Shown piece after piece: positions 27,501 to 33,500 of a stretch of DNA of 64,000 bases. The translations under genes were made by a program, and so were the position numbers. The DNA is from Macrosoma leucophasiata (lineage: Eukaryota > Arthropoda > Insecta > Lepidoptera > Hedylidae). Numbering within the stretch: the stretch's first letter is position 1; every line of letters begins with the position of its first letter. Below the pieces are notes generated by a model. It did not search any database. It was given only the letters and a program-made list of their open reading frames with translations, and had not been told where the DNA came from. The stretch spans positions 15,136,001-15,200,000 of the forward strand of contig JAWQUS010000032.1 in the NCBI GenBank assembly GCA_036365455.1. Direction: 5' to 3'.

Positions 27501-30500
27501 GCATGCAGTTCACATTGATGTTAAGTGATGACTGCAGCCTATTGACACTCACACAAAAGGTCAAAATGCTGATGCATTACCACTTCTGATTCCTAAGGTG
27601 TTATGCCTCTGTGCCGGAAATTACAGGACCGTGCATTACCACGTGAGAAGAACACGATAGTGTGTATATAACGTAATGCGGTGGTGCCTACGCCCGCGAG
27701 CTCCGCCCCTGGAGCAAAAATTTTGTCCTATTTTTGTTATTTTAAATATTACTTTATTCTCAGAAGTTGCAAGAGCTGGTAAATGACGGCATTTCGCGTG
27801 GGTTCGTGCGGCCACTGACGCATGTGAGTTATGGCCCCGCAGATGTAGTAAGTGCCTTCAAACTGCTTGAATCTAGTCGACGTAGTGGAAGAGTGTTGAT
27901 AAAAATGTGTGATCCAATACCTCTAGCTAGGTCAAGGTATGCCTTTACATTTATTTTAGAAAACTAGCTATGCCCGCGACTTTTTTCGCGTGATAATTTA
28001 TGATTGTTCAATATCTACCCAGATGAAGTCGTGGGCGCAGCTAGTATAAAAGTAGCCTAAGTTACTCCTTATTACATCAGCTATCTGCCAGTGAAAGACT
28101 CGTTAAAATCGGACACACTCAAATTCTATTTATTTGTATGTAGGTATGTATGTATGTATGGTTGTATGGAGATAAAAGTAGCCTAAGTTACTCCTTATCA
28201 CATCAGCTATCTGCCAGTGAAAGTCCCGTCAAAATCGGAGACACTTAAATTCTATTTATTTGTATGTAGGTATGTATGTATGTATGAAGATAAAAGTAGC
28301 CTAAGTTACTCCTTATTACATCAGCTACCTACCCGTGGAAGTCCCGTCAAAGTCGGATACACTTCAATTCTACTTATTTGTATGAAGGTATGTATGTATG
28401 TATGGATGTATGGAGATAAAAGGAGCCTAAGTTACTCCTTATTACATCAGCTACCTACCCGTGGAAGTCTCGTCAAAGTCGGATACACTCCAATTCTACT
28501 TATTTGTATGAAGGTATGTATGTATATATAGATGTATGGAGATAAAAGTAGCCTAAGTTACTCCTTATTACATCAGCTACCTACCCGTGGAAGTCTCGTC
28601 AAAGTCGGATACACTCCAATTCTACTTATTTGTATGAAGGTATGTATGTATGTATGGATGTATGGAGATAAAAGTAGCCTAAGTTACTCCTTATTACATC
28701 AGCTACCTACCCGTGAAAGTCCCGTCAAAGTCGGATACACTCCAATTCTACTTATTTGTATGAAGGTATGTATGTATGTATGGATGTATGGAGATAAAAG
28801 TAGCTTAAGTTACTCCTTATTACATCAGCTACCTACCCGTGGAAGTCCCGTCAAAGTCGGATACACTCCAATTCTACTTATTTGTATGAAGGTATGTATG
28901 TATGTATGGATGTATGGAGATAAAAGTAGCCTAAGTTACTCCTTATTACATCAGCTACCTACCCGTGGAAGTCTCGTCAAAGTCGGATACACTCCAATTC
29001 TACTTATTTGTATGTAGGTTATATGTATGTATGGATGTATGGAGATAAAAGTAGCCTAAGTTACTCCATATTAAATCAGCTACCTACCCGTGGAAGTCCC
29101 GTCAAAGTCGGATACACTCCAATCTACATATTTGTATGTAGGTATGTATGTATGGAGATAAAAGTAGCCTAAGTTACTCCTTGTCACATCAGCTATCTGC
29201 CAGTGAAAGTCCCGTCAAAATCGGTACAGCCGTTCCCAAGATTAGCCCCGCTAAACAGACAGACAGACAGACAGACAAAAATTGTAAAAAATGTTGTTTT
29301 GGTATATGTACCGTGTATACATATATATGCATTTAGTAAAAAGAGGTTATTTTAATATTACAAACAGACACTCCAATTTTATTTATTTGTATAGATGTAT
29401 AGTAAATATGTATGTTATAGATTAGCAAATTACCAATTACTATTTGACAATAAGTGTAATATGTAACCATATCAATGATGCTACATAACACGTTGATGGA
29501 AAATTAATACAGCTGCATATGTTTTAAGTAAGGGAACAAAATCTAAGGGGATTTTTGGGATTTACTTGAGTGTGTCAGGTTAAGATATGGGAGATAGCTT
29601 GCAACGAGCTACGAGCTAGCCTCACATCCCAATCGTCAGAAATTTGAATGGGAGCTTTGATTGGACTCAGTGAACATCATTTCTGTATATCTGATATTTT
29701 TTCTTTTAAATCTCCTTCATTTTTTAAAGAATTAAATCTTTTCGAAACAAAGGAATCAGACTAGTCAATATATAACGCAATTTTTTTTGTAAAGAATCAT
29801 ATAGGTGGCACATCCCGAGATGGCACTAGTCTACTTCACCGAGCAATCGGCGAGCGAAGAGGGCGCGCTCAGCCTAAATAAAAGTTAACGCAACTGTCTA
29901 AGACCCCTGTAGGTCCGAACTTAGGCAGAATTTCTAGTATGGTCTAATCACCCGCATTTCCAGGTTTACTTGCTCATCTGAATCTGTGCACGTAGTAATA
30001 TGTGATCGCCAAGGTGTGCAGTTGGTAGACAAACTGATAAGCCATGGGGCGAAGAAAGTGCGTCTTCATTGTCTGCATCCACCTGGATATCTGGCTCTTA
30101 AAGTCAGGTATGGAACTCAAGTATTGATTCATCATCATCATTATCATCATCAGTTCAACCGAAAGACCATAAAGCCATAACCGCTACGCTTGATGACGAT
30201 CGTACTGGCGGCAGTTTTGTCGCAGGACGCTGCTGCCCTTCTAAGGGTATTGCCTACTACCGCCCTATTGGAATGGTGTAACCGACATTGTTCGTTACGC
30301 TGATTGCGGGCGGTTGGGTCTTCACGTCCCGACACCGGGAACTATTGATTACTTTTTGTTTGATTTATTTTTATCTGTCGGTGTGCAAGCCAGTGGCAGA
30401 CTAAGATTATGAGAAGCCCAGGACGGCAGTAATTAGGAGGCCCATAGGTCCCCGCCCTATTAACCCCTAGCGATTTATTAATATTGTGGCACCCTATTTC

Positions 30501-33500
30501 TGACATAAAAAAATAAATTAAGGAGGAAACAAACTCACTCACTCCGTCTCCACGTAGCCCTTACTCTTACATTTGCTAGGAGATTTGAAATACTCAAGAA
30601 GAATACACGAGGCGAGCAAATAAAAAACGACATTTCCCTAAGTGGACTCTAAAATCTCTTAAATTTGCCGTAAAACTTTCATGATTTAAAACTCAGTCGA
30701 CCTATGTGGAAGCCCCCAGGAGCCTTTGGCCTCCTCCCCACCCCCGCTCCTTTAGTCCGCCACTAATGCATACGCATCCAAAAAAATCACTATCATATTT
30801 TTTTCCTATCACACCAAAAGAATTAACTTCAAAAGATTATTTAGTTTATACCAAACGGTTATGAATTTTAACACAATTGTTCGTTTCACCTATGTTAATG
30901 ATGTGCAACTACATATTCATAATTTTCAGTCACTGGCGAAAATCAGTGGATATAGAAATATCAACTGGAGATTTGAATGAAGAAGGTATACAAAAGCTAT
31001 TAGATAATAGTAAAGGACCCGTAGAAGGCATTTACACAATCACCACCAAATCATCTAAAGAAATTCAAATTATTTTGAATAATGTGGACAAAGAATCTCG
31101 ACAGAATTGTCCATATTTAAAGTAAGTATAAAATATTAGAAATAATTTTATATCAGTAAGCGTACGAGTATCTAAAACAAAAAATAGTGCAACGTGCAAT
31201 TTCCACCTTAAACAATATGAACGCGATGTGCTTAGATGTAAATGTGTAAAAATATTAGTGTTGCAGCATCTGTAGCAACAAATAGCTGAGATGAGGTCTC
31301 TTGAGTGAGTGAGTAAGTTCTCTTGTATTCACAGAGCCCATATTGTGTTTTTGGCGTTTACTCTCTAAGAAACGATTTCACGGCAATTTTATGAGGAGTA
31401 AAATCATGTGTGTGTTGCCAGTTAACTAGTGTGTGTTGGCGAGAAAAAAATCTCTTTCTTACACTCCTGCGTTCTTAATTCAGATCTAAATTATAATAAA
31501 CATTTTTATTTCAGATACTTCTTGATTGCTTGCAAAGATAACATTTTCAACAGTGTTTATAAGTTTAGAATCGAAGACAAACTACCTGTGACTGTCATGC
31601 ACTTACCTGAAATTAAAACAGTAAGTATAAGTAAAATTCTTCACTAATATCATCAGATTCAGCAGCATTCTGCAATAAAACTAACGCCACTGCGATCACC
31701 AATCCGCATACCAAGCGTGGTGATTATGCCATATCCCGCTTATCAGGCAGCTTTAGTCCAGCAGTGGACATCTTTTGACTAAAATGATGAAGACGATGAT
31801 AAACATGCTTTTGTATTTTAGGATGACCGATTAACCGTTCCATGGATTGCCGCAATTGAAGCTATGGAACGAGCCTTAAATTCCTCCGAGACAATGGTCC
31901 AGGCGTATATTGAAAAACCTAAAATTGCTTCCCTTCTTAATCAACTGACCTCAATCGCTGGTAAGTGTAGTAACATTTTTGTCAGAAAGGTAAAAAGCCT
32001 ATCGAATCAGATAAATACGATATGATCCTGAGAAAAGACATGATTTAGGTTACTTATTGTGCGAAGATTAAAAAGTACTTTCATCAACTGCAAACTTTGA
32101 ACATGTCTAATTTGCACATAACCGCTTTTTAATTTCAGATATTAAAATCACTGAAGATACGGCACCGTCAGAGACTTTAAGGTGTTTAGGTGTCCCCGAT
32201 TTCAAGATGCAAGCCATCGCAGCACTGTTCCGTGACTCCTACAATTTACACTACGATGAGAAACAAATTGCCTTGTTGACTTTGGAAAAGTAAGCCAAAA
32301 TATAATAATCATGAAAGTAAAAAACTTAAAATAGCTTAAATATAGCATGAAATAAAAAAAACTATAAGCTAGCTTATAGAAACTATCGAAAAAATGGAAA
32401 GAAAATTTGACTTCGGTTAGGGATCGAACATTCAACCACTAAAATCTGAATCAGAATCAGAACCAGTTGTTATTAACCATTTATCAATTAATGACTTTCA
32501 CTCATCTTTCACTGGCCGCAGAGAAGTTTAAACAAAAAAGAAAAAAAAAACATTTCTGCCCGAAGTCCGGATTCTTGTGTCCATTCCTTATTTCTCTATA
32601 TTCACTCGTACACATATGTTATTGCGAAAAATACAATATTACCAGTCGTTAAGTTATCAACGATTTTCTTTTCTCTTGTACGATCATTAAAATTTAAGAT
32701 GGCGATGTATTCTTTTCTCTGTAGCTAGTTTATTCACGTGTAATAAACAATCTTATAAAGAGCAACACGGCCCACCGGTCGCGGCGGACTGGAGGGGAGT
32801 AGCCTTAGCGTTTATTACCGATGCAAAACAGTCTGTCATTTTTTGTGGAGGGAAATGCGTGCGACACACACACACACTACAAAAACCGTCTATTACTACG
32901 AAACTCACACCTTGATTTTAACAGAAACAATTTCTCGGACACATACAAACATTAGGCCCAAGGGGGGTATAGGCCTATTTTGGCTTGTACTCAGATAGAG
33001 GGGAAAGCCTGCATATGGCTACTCCCCTCCAGTGTTGCTCTATGTAACCAATATACCTACAATTTTCTATTCTATATCTTTCATAATCCAAAGCAGATAA
33101 CTTATGTAGCTTTTATTGTAGTGATTTCTTTAAGTTCTATGAGTTTAATTTTTGTAATGAATTAATCCTTTTAAAAAAAATTGTCACAGAATACGAGAAC
33201 TGGACGAGATATTATCGTGGTCGGGCTTCCAAAACGTGAGAGGTCTGAAGACATTCTTCTCTAACATAGATCCTGATGAGGTGCTTGGCAGTACCGCCGT
33301 CGTGCATATGAAGACCCAAACCAATTATACGGTATAACAAATATCAAAATCTTTCAAAATAATAACTCATGTTATTATTCATCATTAACATCATCCCTTT
33401 TATTAGTGTCAGAAGTAAGATTTTACGAGTATATTGGTACAATTTTAGCACAGGCAAAAATTAAAATACTGTTAATAATAATAATAATGGAGAAGTTCTC

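Noticed and set aside
28217..29017. Two long open frames (104 and 161 codons) on the + strand
   Set aside because: They run through the 126-bp minisatellite; the unit length is a multiple of three, so any open unit gives a long open array. The translated repeat has no family match and no start context.
28044..29270. CRISPR-like regular repeat
   Set aside because: Units are contiguous 126-bp copies without unique spacers, in a eukaryotic intron.
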